Of a stretch of DNA of 64,000 bases, positions 55,829-64,000 are shown one piece after another. The DNA is from Amycolatopsis xylanica. GTDB taxonomy: Bacteria; Actinomycetota; Actinomycetes; Mycobacteriales; Pseudonocardiaceae. The stretch lies in NCBI RefSeq assembly GCF_900107045.1, contig NZ_FNON01000001.1:1302001-1366000 (forward strand), read 5' to 3'. The notes below the pieces were generated by a model. That model had not been told where the DNA came from and ran no database searches. It saw nothing but the letters and a program-made list of their open reading frames with translations. A program made the translations under genes and the position numbers. Within the stretch, counting starts at the first letter, position 1. Each line of letters begins with the position of its first letter.

Positions 55829-57052
55829 CTAGGCCGCGTCCGGCTGGGCCGCGACTGACGCGCGGGCCCAGCCGGTGGCGGCGGCCATCGCCCCGAGCAC
55901 ACCGGCGGCCGCGAACACGGCGATCACCAGCGACGGCGCGATCGCCTGCGCGAGCAGCCCCGACAACACGATCGCCAGGCCCTGCGCCGCACGGAACGCC
56001 GCACCGGCGACGCCAAGCGCCTGCCCCCGCCGCGCGTCCGGCGCCAGCCGGACATAGGTGGCCTGGGTGACCATGTCGTGCGCCGAGAACGCGCCACTCA
56101 GTCCCCACAGCAGCGCGCTGACCAGCACACTCGGCGCCCAGCCCGTCGGCAGCAGCACCAGGCTGCTAGCCGCGGCGAGCGGACCGAGCAATGCCAGCCG
56201 ACGGGACGGCGCGAGCCGTTTGAGCACCACCACTCCGGCGATCGTGCCGAGCGGGTTGGCCGCCAGCAGCCAGCCGAGCTGGGAGTTCGCGCCCAGCTCG
56301 GCCGCGTACGGGACGGCCAGGCCTTCCGGCACCACGTAAAACCCGCTGCAGCAGGCGATACCGAGCAGCGCGAGCAGCCGCTTGTCCGCGGCGACCAGCC
56401 GCCAGCCCGCCGTGATCGTCGGCCAGCGGCCCGCTTTCGGCGCGGCGGACCCGGCAGGCCGATGTGGACGCAGGGTCGCGCGGAGCAAGGCGGCCGAAAT
56501 GAGAAAGGTGCCCGCGTCGACCCACAACGCGCCCGCCGGGCTGAGCGCGTCGACCACCGCGGCGCCGCCGCCGAACCCGAACGCGAGCCCGCACTGATAC
56601 GTCATCGACAGGATCCCGGTGCCCGCGACCAGCCGATCCCCGTCCAGCAGCTCGGGCAGCACCGCCTGCCGCGCGGCCGTGAACGGCACGGCCGCCAGCT
56701 GCACGACCACCAGCAACCCGACCCGCACCACGAGCGGCACACCGGGCAACGCCATCGCCGCGACCACCACGGCCCGCGCGAGATCGGTCGCGACCATGAC
56801 CGTCCGCCGCGAGAACCGGTCCGCGACGGCGGCCAGCACCAGGCCGCCGAGCACGTCCGGCACATAACTGACCGCGAACGTCAGCGCCGTCAGCGACGGC
56901 GACGAAGTCTGCTGCCACACCAGGATCGTCAGCGCGAGCCGCGCGAGCTGGTCACCCGCCACCGACAGCACATGCGCGGCCAGCAGCCCGCGGAACTCGC
57001 CGATCGCGAAGACCGCGCGAAAACTCGCAGGCCTGTCCCCCGTGTCCGTCAT
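55829..57052 (-). CDS. MFS transporter
   Basis: 407 residues from the ATG at 57052. Twelve hydrophobic segments; loop motif LVLAAVADRFSRRTVMVATD. Resembles antibiotic/enterobactin-type exporters of the MFS_3 group (EFRGLLAAHVLSVAGDQLAR start). Substrate unknown. Divergent from the secreted lyase-like gene. Confidence 0.9.
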   Translation of the reverse strand: MTDTGDRPASFRAVFAIGEFRGLLAAHVLSVAGDQLARLALTILVWQQTSSPSLTALTFAVSYVPDVLGGLVLAAVADRFSRRTVMVATDLARAVVVAAMALPGVPLVVRVGLLVVVQLAAVPFTAARQAVLPELLDGDRLVAGTGILSMTYQCGLAFGFGGGAAVVDALSPAGALWVDAGTFLISAALLRATLRPHRPAGSAAPKAGRWPTITAGWRLVAADKRLLALLGIACCSGFYVVPEGLAVPYAAELGANSQLGWLLAANPLGTIAGVVVLKRLAPSRRLALLGPLAAASSLVLLPTGWAPSVLVSALLWGLSGAFSAHDMVTQATYVRLAPDARRGQALGVAGAAFRAAQGLAIVLSGLLAQAIAPSLVIAVFAAAGVLGAMAAATGWARASVAAQPDAA

Positions 57053-57108
57053 CCCCCTCACCCCTGACCGAAGGTAGCCGTTCCACTCGCGGCGCGGAAG
57101 AGTCACAG

Positions 57109-57137
57109 TTGACGGTAACGACCCGTCCTCCTACCGT
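57109..57137 (+). promoter_or_regulatory. Housekeeping-type promoter of the Tat-exported gene
   Basis: TTGACG (57109-57114), 17-nt spacer, TACCGT (57132-57137); a 5' leader of about 98 nt to the ATG at 57242. Confidence 0.5.
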
Positions 57138-57241
57138 CGGTGAGGCAAGACATCGGATGTTCAGCCCGTTCAGGGCCGTCCACGCCCGCCGGCCGATGTG
57201 CACCAACCTGTCGACCCGCCGCCAGGAAGGACACACCGACG

Positions 57242-58060
57242 ATGCCTGAATCCACGCGTCCCCACGGCTTCACCAGGAGGACGGCGCTGCGCACGCTGGC
57301 CGCCACCGCACTCGCCGCCCCCGTCGTCTTCTCCCCGCTGAATTCGGCCGCGGCCGTCGCCGCGCCGCTGTGGCATCCCAATCCCGCCACCGACGGGCTC
57401 AAGGCCTATGAAGGAATCGAAGCCGACCGCGGCAATCACCACCCGGACCGCAAATACGTGGTCGTCGAGGGTGACCACTACCGGTTCAACATCTGGAAGG
57501 ACGACCGCGACACCACCGGCGGTGGCGACCGCCAGCGCACGGAGTCCAAGGGCATGGTCCAGAACGGCACCGTCCTGAAAATGCACAATGGTGAGAACTG
57601 GACGTTGTCGTACGAGATGTACATTCCGGGCTCGCTGCACGGCACCAGCAAGTTCACCCACATCTTCCAGACGAAAACGCCGAGCACCAACGGCGGCCCC
57701 TGGGTGACACTGGACCTCACCCGCAGCGGCGGCAAGGAAATGATCAGCGCGCGGGCGTACTCCAACTCCGGCTCGCCGAACATCGCGTCCACCGAGCTCG
57801 CTCCGCTGCGCGACAAGTGGATCACCATCCAATGGACGTTCACTCCTGGCGCGAAAGGCGCCGCGGGCTGCGTCATCCGCAATGGCACCGGCTCGAGTGC
57901 CCCGATCGCCGCCCAGGGCAAGATGTCGAACGTGAATATCCCCGACCAGGGCGACTACGTGCGCCCGAAGTGGGGAATCTACCGGTCGGTGCAGAGCGCG
58001 TCGTCCGACATTCTCGACACCTATCTGCTGTTCCGTAATTATTCGGCGGGGCGCGCGTAG
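57242..58060 (+). CDS. Tat-exported polysaccharide lyase-like (heparin lyase I fold) protein
   Basis: 272 residues from the ATG at 57242. A twin-arginine signal (FTRRTALRTLAATALAAPVV) indicates Tat export. The mature domain, with HYRFNIWKDDRDTTGGGDRQ, RTESKGMVQNG, WTLSYEMYIPGS and WVTLDLTRSGGKE, looks like the beta-jelly-roll of heparin lyase I/PL20-type enzymes. Cleaves or binds a uronic-acid polysaccharide outside the cell (inference). Confidence 0.75.
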   Translation: MPESTRPHGFTRRTALRTLAATALAAPVVFSPLNSAAAVAAPLWHPNPATDGLKAYEGIEADRGNHHPDRKYVVVEGDHYRFNIWKDDRDTTGGGDRQRTESKGMVQNGTVLKMHNGENWTLSYEMYIPGSLHGTSKFTHIFQTKTPSTNGGPWVTLDLTRSGGKEMISARAYSNSGSPNIASTELAPLRDKWITIQWTFTPGAKGAAGCVIRNGTGSSAPIAAQGKMSNVNIPDQGDYVRPKWGIYRSVQSASSDILDTYLLFRNYSAGRA

Positions 58061-58185
58061 CACGATTGCACGAAATCGTGCGGTGATCTCCGGGAAAACC
58101 CCGATGCCGCCGATCGCGGAGCGTGACAACCTCGGTGATGGCCACTGTGGACAGTGGTCGTCACCGAGGAGAGGAAACACGCCTA

Positions 58186-58719
58186 GTGGAAGAACGCGAA
58201 GATCCGGAGCTCATGCGGAAGGTCGAGGAGCTCACCGAGTTCGGCGAGCTCTACCGGGCCAGCAGGGCGGTGTCCCACCGCGGCTGGCACGCCGGGGCCG
58301 AACTGGGCGACCGCGACGGCGACGGGACCATGCTGGCGTATCACGACTCCGGCGATGAGGCGGAGTACGTGTTCCGGGCAGGCGAGCGCCCGCTGTTCAA
58401 CATCATGAACGGCGGGCACGGGTCACCGCCGGACCGATACGGATACCGGGTGTGGACCCTGCGGCCCGGGGTCGCCGGCTCGGTCGGGCCGCGGGTGGGC
58501 AGGCTGGAGGTGGCTGGCACGGACGGCGAGGCCGTCGCCGCCGACATCGTGGCCCACACGTTCGCGGTGAACATCGACATCGGGCCGCGACCGCGGACGA
58601 TGGACGAGATATTCGAGTGGCGGGCCCCGGAACTCACGGTCCGGGTGTTCGACAAGGGTGACGCGGTGCTCTACGAAGGCCCGCTGCTCACCGAGGACTG
58701 GTCGGGCGAGCGGCGGTAG
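58186..58719 (+). CDS. Protein of unknown function
   Basis: 177 residues from a GTG at 58186 (VEEREDPELMRKVEELTEFG). Mixed alpha/beta, with FNIMNGGHGSPPDRYGYRVW and VNIDIGPRPRTMDEIFEWRA; no signal peptide, no membrane segment, no family recognised. Convergent with the Asp23 gene. Confidence 0.75.
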   Translation: MEEREDPELMRKVEELTEFGELYRASRAVSHRGWHAGAELGDRDGDGTMLAYHDSGDEAEYVFRAGERPLFNIMNGGHGSPPDRYGYRVWTLRPGVAGSVGPRVGRLEVAGTDGEAVAADIVAHTFAVNIDIGPRPRTMDEIFEWRAPELTVRVFDKGDAVLYEGPLLTEDWSGERR

Positions 58720-58785
58720 CGCACTGACCGGGCGGCGTGGGAGCGGTCCGCGCTCTCACGCCGCCTGTCCACAGTGGACGACGGA

Positions 58786-59688
58786 TCAGGCCAGGTCGGG
58801 CAGGTGGATGTCGACGACGTGCACGTCCACGACCGCGACGTCGAGGCCGAGGTACTGCTCGACCGACTCGACCACGTTGACCCGGATCTGCTCGGCGACG
58901 GCCTTGACCGCGTGCCCGAACACGACGATCACCGAGATCTTGATCGTCGCGACGTCGCCTTCGAGCTCGACGGAGATGCCGTCCTCGGCGAGCTCGTGCA
59001 CGCCTTCGGCCTTGCGGGACACCACGTTCACGATCTTGACGACCACGCCGTCGCCGACCGTGGTGGCGCCACGAGCGCCTGCGGCGGGACGCGCCTCGGC
59101 CGGGGCCTCCTCGGCGGCGGGCTCAGCAGCCTCGGGCTCCTCAGCGGCGGCCTCGTCCGTGGCCGCTTCTTCGGCCTCTTCGACCTCGGGCGCGCCGGTG
59201 ACCTCGGCTTCTTCTTCGGCGGTCTCGCCCGCTTCGTCGGCGACGGCCTCGTCGGCTTCGTCGGTCTCGGCTTCGTCGGCTTCAGCGTCGTCTTCCGCGG
59301 CCGCCTCGTCCGTCTCGTCGGCGACGGCCTCATCGGTCTCGTCGGCTTCGTCGTCCGCGACGGCTTCTTCGGTCTCGTCCGCCACCGCTTCGTCGGACTC
59401 TTCGTCGTCGGCCGCCTCGTCGGACTCCTCGTCCGAGAGTTCGGCGCTGTCTTCGTCCGCCTCGGCGGCGTCTTCGTCGGCTTCGGTGTCCTCGGCGTCC
59501 TCGGCCTGGTCGCTGTCGACGGTGTCCACTTCGGCGGTCTCGGTCTCGTCGGCGGCGCCTTCCGGCTCCGTCGTCTCGGCCTCGACCGCTTCGGGCGCAA
59601 CGGTTTCCGGCTCGGCGGCGACGGGAGCGTACGGCTCGTGGGTCTCGGTCTTGGCGCGGCCGAAGATGCTGTTCATGACGTCAGACAT
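58786..59688 (-). CDS. Asp23/Gls24-family protein with long acidic low-complexity region
   Basis: 300 residues from the ATG at 59688. Residues about 15-200 are almost entirely Glu, Asp, Ala, Thr and Ser in imperfect repeats (DEAVADE, DEADETDEA); the C-terminal ~90 residues (GDGVVVKIVNVVSRKAEGVH, VKAVAEQIRVNVVESVEQYL) are an Asp23 domain. Asp23 proteins are cytoplasmic, membrane-peripheral and stress-linked. The acidic part should be disordered and strongly negative. Confidence 0.88.
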   Translation of the reverse strand: MSDVMNSIFGRAKTETHEPYAPVAAEPETVAPEAVEAETTEPEGAADETETAEVDTVDSDQAEDAEDTEADEDAAEADEDSAELSDEESDEAADDEESDEAVADETEEAVADDEADETDEAVADETDEAAAEDDAEADEAETDEADEAVADEAGETAEEEAEVTGAPEVEEAEEAATDEAAAEEPEAAEPAAEEAPAEARPAAGARGATTVGDGVVVKIVNVVSRKAEGVHELAEDGISVELEGDVATIKISVIVVFGHAVKAVAEQIRVNVVESVEQYLGLDVAVVDVHVVDIHLPDLA

Positions 59689-60067
59689 GATGATGGATTC
59701 CCCTTTTCGGGAGCGACGACTACGGGGGGCTGCGAGGAGACGGCGCCATACTAGGGCCAGCCAGATGCTGCACATCACTGACCCCCAATCTGAGATTTCC
59801 TTGTGTCCCAACCATGTTCCGCCTGAGACCGAAGGACACGGACCTGCCGACGCCGAATCGACGCACCATGTTCGCCCGGAGTTCAAACGTCACTCCGGGG
59901 CCCGCCGGGGCGCTCGGAGACCTCCGCCCCGGACCCGGCCCCGCGAAGATTAGCCGATCCGCGTCCCGCTGGGGAGCCTGGAATCAAGTGACCAGTTATT
60001 GGCATGAAATGGGTCGTGAGTGTTGCGGCCGGTTAGAACCGGCCGCAACACTCACGACCCCCAAACG
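59689..60067. other. 379-nt gene-free region
   Basis: Between the Asp23 start and the LEG1-like stop. Contains the upstream region of the Asp23 gene (59689-59800, with CCCCTTTTC on plus = GAAAAGGGG SD on minus) and the family B palindrome at 60011-60060. Nothing else recognised in 59800-60010. Confidence 0.5.
60011..60060. repeat. Family B palindromic element, perfect copy
   Basis: 50-nt perfect palindrome with 24-nt arms (GGGTCGTGAGTGTTGCGGCC then GGTT) around AG. It ends 7 nt before the stop codon of the LEG1-like gene and can act as its terminator. Confidence 0.88.
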
Positions 60068-61018
60068 CTACGGACGCAGCAGATACCGGAGGGTCCGGAG
60101 CCGGGCGGCGGCGTTGTCCGGCCGGGGGTCGAAGACCGCGTCGAGCAGAGCGATCACCTCGTCGCGCGCCGCCCGGGTGCGCATGATCCTTTTCCACAGC
60201 CGGAGATTCAGGGCGTGGCGGCGCGGCGAGGTGGTGGCCAGCCTGAGCACGTTCGCGACGTTGCGGCGGACCTTGTCCGGAAGCGCGTGCAGGTCTGAGC
60301 GCTGCTCGAGCAAGATCTCCGGGAGCACGTCCAGGCCGTGCCCGGTCATGAAGTCGAAGTCCGTCCGCCAGGCCGCGGCGCCCAGGTAGTCGACCATCCG
60401 GCACCAGCCGCGCAGGAACGTCAGCTCGATCGGGGCGTACGGGGCCGGGTCGATGTCCGCGATCGCGGTGACGACCACGTCGAGGCAGGTCTTGTGCGCC
60501 TTCCACAACGCGATCCGGACCGGCTCGGTATCGGTCGTCGCGTCCATGGTCTTCACCAGCGCGAAGTAGTCCGCCCAGTGCTCGACGCTGCGCGCCAGCT
60601 CGGCGGGCACCACGCCCGACCGCACGTACCCGAACCGCGACGGCGACGGCGCGTCGGCGATCTCCAGCGGCGCCACCACCCCGGCCCGTACCGCGCCCAG
60701 CCACGGGATCACGCTCAGCGTGTAGTTGCCGTAGGCCCACGGGGCGTCGGGGTCGATGCGGCCATCGGTGCCGGTCGTCGGGCCGAGCCGGTCGGTGCGG
60801 CACTGCCACTGGAGCTGGAACAGCCACGCCCAGAGCGGGTTGCGCCGGTTGTCGGTGCCGAACCGGTCGCCGTCGTTGGTGGCGTCGACGAGCGCACGGT
60901 AGGCCGCCATCCGATGGTCGAACCGGTACGGGTCGAACCGGTCGGTCAGGTCCTCCGCCGTGGTCCAGACCTGGTAGAGGTCCAGTACGGCCAGCTCGTC
61001 CGGATGCGCACTGGTCAT
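60068..61018 (-). CDS. Bacterial LEG1-family homologue
   Basis: 316 residues. Matches the vertebrate LEG1 (liver-enriched gene 1) family in several blocks: YRFDHRMAAYRALVDATNDG (LEG1: YTERMGMYRIL), NPLWAWLFQLQWQCRTDRLG (LEG1: LWGLPLQYGWQYRTGRL) and YGNYTLSVIPWLGAVRAG (LEG1: NYFLSSLPFLAAVDSG). No signal peptide. No enzymatic activity is known for the family. The identification rests on recalled motifs, not on a search. Confidence 0.75.
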   Translation of the reverse strand: MTSAHPDELAVLDLYQVWTTAEDLTDRFDPYRFDHRMAAYRALVDATNDGDRFGTDNRRNPLWAWLFQLQWQCRTDRLGPTTGTDGRIDPDAPWAYGNYTLSVIPWLGAVRAGVVAPLEIADAPSPSRFGYVRSGVVPAELARSVEHWADYFALVKTMDATTDTEPVRIALWKAHKTCLDVVVTAIADIDPAPYAPIELTFLRGWCRMVDYLGAAAWRTDFDFMTGHGLDVLPEILLEQRSDLHALPDKVRRNVANVLRLATTSPRRHALNLRLWKRIMRTRAARDEVIALLDAVFDPRPDNAAARLRTLRYLLRP

Positions 61019-61215
61019 CTGATGAATCTAGCGGAAACGCGCGAGCCGAAAGCGGAAATCGTTTCTTCCCCGCCTTCCTCACGGGCTTATGTCAAGCCAT
61101 GAAAAAGGGCCCTGTCCTGCAAGACAAAAACACAATGAATCGTTGACAATTCTCGGAAAATCGGCTGATCCTGTTGACCTCCCGCAAGTCACGACAGCTC
61201 AACGAGGAGCCACCC

Positions 61216-62391
61216 GTGCGTTCCAGAATCCTGTCTTGGCTGGCCGCCATCACGGCCACGATGCCCTTGATCGTCTCGGCGCCCGCCGAGGCCGTGCCAC
61301 CGTCGCTGCTGCCGCTGACCGTCACCAACAACTCGAACCGGGCCGATCAGGTCTACCTGTACGTGCTCGGCGGGTACAACGGCAGGCTCGGCTACGTCAA
61401 CGCCGCAGGCCAGTTCACCGCGTGGTCCGGCGGCGCCATCCCGCCGAGCCCGGCCCCGGACGCGTCCATCCCCGGCCCGGCCGGCGGCGGTTCGAAGACG
61501 CTCAACATTCCCCGCAACCTCTCCAGCGGGCGGCTGTACATGTCGTTCGGGGAGAAGCTCAAGTTCTTCCTGACCCCGGACGGGCTCGTTCAGCCCGCGC
61601 CGTGGAACCCGAGCGACCCGAACCGCAACATCCTGTTCGACTGGAGCGAGTTCACCTACAACGACGGCGGCCTGTGGCTGAACTCGTCGCAGGTGGACAT
61701 GTTCGCCGTGCCGCACGCCGTCGAGGTGACCAACACCGCGGGCGCCACCAAGCGCGAGGGTGAGCTCAAGGCGGGCGGCCGCAACAATTTCTTCGCCGCG
61801 CTGCGCGGCCAGCCCGGCGACTGGCCCAAGCTGATCCAGACCCGCGGCGACGGCACCGTCGTCCGCGCGCTGGCGCCTCGGCTGGGCATCGAGTCGGGCC
61901 TGTTCGGCAACACCTACTTCGACGGCTACACGACCGAGGTGTGGAACACCTACAAGAACACTACGCTGACCGTGGTGCCGATCAGGGAGAACACGGCCAT
62001 CAAGTTCTTCGGCCGCACCGACTCGGCCGGGGTCATGCAGTTCACCAACACCGCGGGCGCTCGGGTCGCGTCGGTCCAGCGGCCGTCGACCAGGGACGTC
62101 TTCGGCTGCGACGGCAGGCTCGGCGCGCCCAACAGCGACACCGGCCTGATCACCCGGTCGCTGTGCGCCGCGCTGCACCGCTCCACGCTCGGCTACCTGC
62201 ACACCCAGCCGACCTACAACGCGGCCGAGTTCTACACGCGCGCCGTGACCGACCACTACTCGCGCAAGATCCACGAGCAGATGGTGGACGGCAAGGCGTA
62301 CGGGTTCTCGTTCGACGACGTCGGCAACTTCGAGTCGCTCGTGCACGACCCGAACCCGCGCTCGGCGCGCGTGATCCTCACGCCGTTCTGA
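61216..62391 (+). CDS. Secreted GH64 beta-1,3-glucanase
   Basis: 391 residues from a GTG at 61216, preceded by GAGGAG. Signal peptide (RILSWLAAITATMPLIVSAP, cleavage near AEA-VPP). GH64/thaumatin-like fold: LPLTVTNNSNRADQVYLYVL, catalytic Glu in LFDWSEFTYNDGGLWLNSS and Asp in GFSFDDVGNFESLVHD. Releases laminaripentaose from beta-1,3-glucan (family knowledge), e.g. of fungal walls. A hairpin follows. Confidence 0.93.
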   Translation: MRSRILSWLAAITATMPLIVSAPAEAVPPSLLPLTVTNNSNRADQVYLYVLGGYNGRLGYVNAAGQFTAWSGGAIPPSPAPDASIPGPAGGGSKTLNIPRNLSSGRLYMSFGEKLKFFLTPDGLVQPAPWNPSDPNRNILFDWSEFTYNDGGLWLNSSQVDMFAVPHAVEVTNTAGATKREGELKAGGRNNFFAALRGQPGDWPKLIQTRGDGTVVRALAPRLGIESGLFGNTYFDGYTTEVWNTYKNTTLTVVPIRENTAIKFFGRTDSAGVMQFTNTAGARVASVQRPSTRDVFGCDGRLGAPNSDTGLITRSLCAALHRSTLGYLHTQPTYNAAEFYTRAVTDHYSRKIHEQMVDGKAYGFSFDDVGNFESLVHDPNPRSARVILTPF

Positions 62392-62398
62392 GCACGAC

Positions 62399-62426
62399 GA
62401 GCGGGGGCCGCCCGCGGTCCCCGCTC
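62399..62426 (+). terminator. Hairpin terminator after the GH64 gene
   Basis: GAGCGGGG / CCCCGCTC, 8-bp stem, 12-nt loop, 8 nt after the stop codon. Confidence 0.6.
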
Positions 62427-62453
62427 GCTGCCAGGCCGTTTAGGTTGGTGACC

Positions 62454-64000
62454 ATGCGGCTCCTCGGCAGGCAGGACGATGTCCGGCGGCTCGACCAGCT
62501 CGTCGGCGACGCGCGCAAGGGCGACGGCGGCGCGCTGGTCGTGCGCGGCGAGCCGGGCATCGGGAAGAGCGCGCTGCTGGGACACGTGCGCGAGGCCACG
62601 GGGTTCCGGGTCATCGAGGCGTCCGGGGCAGAGTTCGAGACCGAGCTGCCGTTCGCCTCGCTGCACCAGTTGTGCGTGCCGCTGCTCGGTCATCTCGGCG
62701 AACTGTCCGACAGTCACGGCGACGCGCTCGAAGTCGCGTTCGGGCTGAAGACCGGGACACCCGACTTCTTCCGCATCGGCCTCGCCACCCTCGAACTGCT
62801 GGCCTGCGCGGCCAAGCGAAGCCCCGTGCTGTGCCTGATCGACGACGCGCACTGGCTCGACGACGCGTCGGCGAAGGCGTTGACCTTCCTCGCCCGCCGC
62901 CTCGCCTCCGAACCGGTCGCGATGATCTTCGCGACGCGCGCGACGACCGGGCTCGCGGAGCTGCCCGATCTCACGCTCGAAGGTCTGCGCGACACCGACG
63001 CGAAAGCCTTGCTGGCGGCCGAAAGCGGCGACCCGGTCGACGATCAGGTGCGCGACCGGATCTTGGCCGAGGCCCGCGGGAACCCGCTGGCGCTGCTCGA
63101 ACTGCCGAGAGCGGGCGGCTTCGCCATGCCCGACACGTCCTCGGTGCCGAACCGGATCGAGCGCAGTTTTCAGGCCCGGCTCGCGGAGCTGCCCGACGAC
63201 GCGCGGCTGCTGCTGACCCTCGCGAGCGCGGACCCGACCGGCGATCCCAGGCTGCTGTGGCCCGCCGCGCAACGGCTCGGCATCGAGGTGACCGCCGCGT
63301 CGTCGAGTGCGGAAACGTCCGAGCTGATCGAGTTCTCGACGCGCGTGCGGTTCTGCCATCCGCTGGCACGCTCGGCCGTCTACCGGGCGGCCGAACCGGG
63401 CCTGCGCCGCCGCGTCCACCTCGCGCTGGCCGAGGTCACCGATCCCGGCGCCGACCCGGATCGCCGGGTCTGGCACCGCGCGCAGGGCACCGCGGGGCCC
63501 GACGACGACATCGCCGCCGAGCTGGAGAATTCGGCGTCGCGCGCGCGGGCACGCGGTGGCGTCGCGGCGGCCGCGGCGTTCCTCGAACGCGCGGCGGCGC
63601 TGTCGCTCGACCCGGCCAAGCGGACCGAGCGCACCCTGGCCGCGGCGCAGGCCAAGCTCGACGCGGGCGCGATCGACGCGGCGGCCGAGCTGCTCACCAC
63701 CGCCGAGGCGGGCGCGCTCGACGAGCGCACGCACGCGACGGTCGACCTGCTGCGCGGCAGGCTCTCCTTCATCCGGCACGCGCACGGCGACGGCGCGGCC
63801 TCGATGCTGAGTGCCGCGCGCAGGCTCGCGCCGCTCGACGCGGAGCGGTCCCGCGACCACTTCCTCGACGCGCTGGAGATGGGCCTGCTCGTCGGCCGCG
63901 CGGCCGGGGTCATGGACACCGTGGTCACGCAGGCGCGCTCCGCCCCGCCCGCGCCGGAACCGCCGGACTTCCTCGACGCGCTGATCCTGTTGACCACCGA
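62454..64000 (+). CDS. LuxR-family large ATP-binding regulator (3' end outside window)
   Basis: Open from the ATG at 62454 to the end of the window. N-terminal AAA_16-type ATPase: RLLGRQDDVRRLDQLV, Walker A VVRGEPGIGKSALLGH, Walker B CLIDDAHWLDDASAKAL, followed by ARGNPLALLELPRA, which is the sensor segment of MalT/LAL-type proteins. Then a TPR-like helical region. The C-terminal LuxR HTH should lie beyond the window. Target unknown. Confidence 0.88.
   Translation, partial: MRLLGRQDDVRRLDQLVGDARKGDGGALVVRGEPGIGKSALLGHVREATGFRVIEASGAEFETELPFASLHQLCVPLLGHLGELSDSHGDALEVAFGLKTGTPDFFRIGLATLELLACAAKRSPVLCLIDDAHWLDDASAKALTFLARRLASEPVAMIFATRATTGLAELPDLTLEGLRDTDAKALLAAESGDPVDDQVRDRILAEARGNPLALLELPRAGGFAMPDTSSVPNRIERSFQARLAELPDDARLLLTLASADPTGDPRLLWPAAQRLGIEVTAASSSAETSELIEFSTRVRFCHPLARSAVYRAAEPGLRRRVHLALAEVTDPGADPDRRVWHRAQGTAGPDDDIAAELENSASRARARGGVAAAAAFLERAAALSLDPAKRTERTLAAAQAKLDAGAIDAAAELLTTAEAGALDERTHATVDLLRGRLSFIRHAHGDGAASMLSAARRLAPLDAERSRDHFLDALEMGLLVGRAAGVMDTVVTQARSAPPAPEPPDFLDALILLTT

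Noticed and set aside
58774..59754. Gly/Val/Phe-rich and Ser/Ala-rich open frames on plus over the acidic Asp23 gene
   Set aside because: Shadows of the repetitive acidic region; no motif, whereas the minus frame ends in a recognisable Asp23 domain.
10953..60060. CRISPR array formed by the palindromic repeats
   Set aside because: Copies are dispersed by kilobases, not regularly spaced, and no cas genes are present.
62256..63860. 534-codon minus-strand frame over the LuxR-type gene
   Set aside because: Antisense to a gene with intact Walker A and B; Arg/Gly-rich composition.

Overview
The window is a stretch of a high-GC actinobacterial chromosome, most likely from Pseudonocardiales (Amycolatopsis-like). 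It carries RbpA, a resuscitation-promoting-factor-like protein, separate Lnt and Ppm genes, DUF6292, several Tat/Sec-exported proteins and rare TTA leucine codons. The strongest single landmark is a near-perfect actinobacterial dif (chromosome dimer resolution) site at 9054-9081. Around it the plus strand changes from C-rich to G-rich regardless of gene direction, and a polar motif (GGGGGAG) flips from the plus to the minus strand. I therefore read the window as spanning the replication terminus of a circular chromosome.

Layout. 1-9 kb: end of an ABC exporter gene, an APH(6)-type kinase lacking a normal start codon, a WYL regulator/pentapeptide-repeat pair, a PrmC-related methyltransferase, an XRE regulator divergent from a quinone reductase, a GNAT enzyme and a large secreted DNRLRE protein. 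9-11.4 kb: dif, a small secreted protein, a palindrome-rich gap, a tyrosine recombinase and a zinc-ribbon protein. 11.4-19.3 kb: GDPD, a TetR regulator with textbook tet operators in front of a small membrane protein, an epoxide hydrolase divergent from a WYL regulator, an Rpf-like muralytic protein, an MFS transporter, thymidine kinase and rbpA with a sigma-R promoter. 19.5-23.4 kb: lnt-ppm-DGPF-ECF42 operon. 23.5-27.6 kb: amidohydrolase, KamA radical SAM enzyme, small genes.

27.6-45.4 kb is a stress island. Nearly every transcription unit is preceded by a sigma-B/sigma-F type promoter (GTTT, 15-16 nt spacer, GGGTAT or a close variant), often placed on the previous stop codon and close to the next ATG. 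It carries an esterase, an ATP-grasp enzyme, small proteins, a molybdopterin oxidoreductase that has lost its iron-sulfur cysteines, a PLP decarboxylase, Mn catalase, a frameshifted ctaD, an ACAD-like/PIG-L-methyltransferase/glycosyltransferase cassette, a FUSC/hemerythrin/flavodoxin operon (flavodoxin gene broken by an amber codon), DUF4383 and a CocE-type hydrolase.

45.5-64 kb: monooxygenase and TetR, a sigma factor-anchored protein-subtilase operon, a serine hydrolase, a SprT-like protein, a P-loop kinase, a membrane diguanylate cyclase, an MFS transporter, a Tat-exported lyase-like protein, a highly acidic Asp23 protein, a bacterial LEG1 homologue, a GH64 glucanase and the start of a large LuxR-type ATPase regulator. 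Two families of intergenic palindromic repeats are scattered through the window. No tRNA, rRNA, CRISPR array or insertion sequence was recognised.
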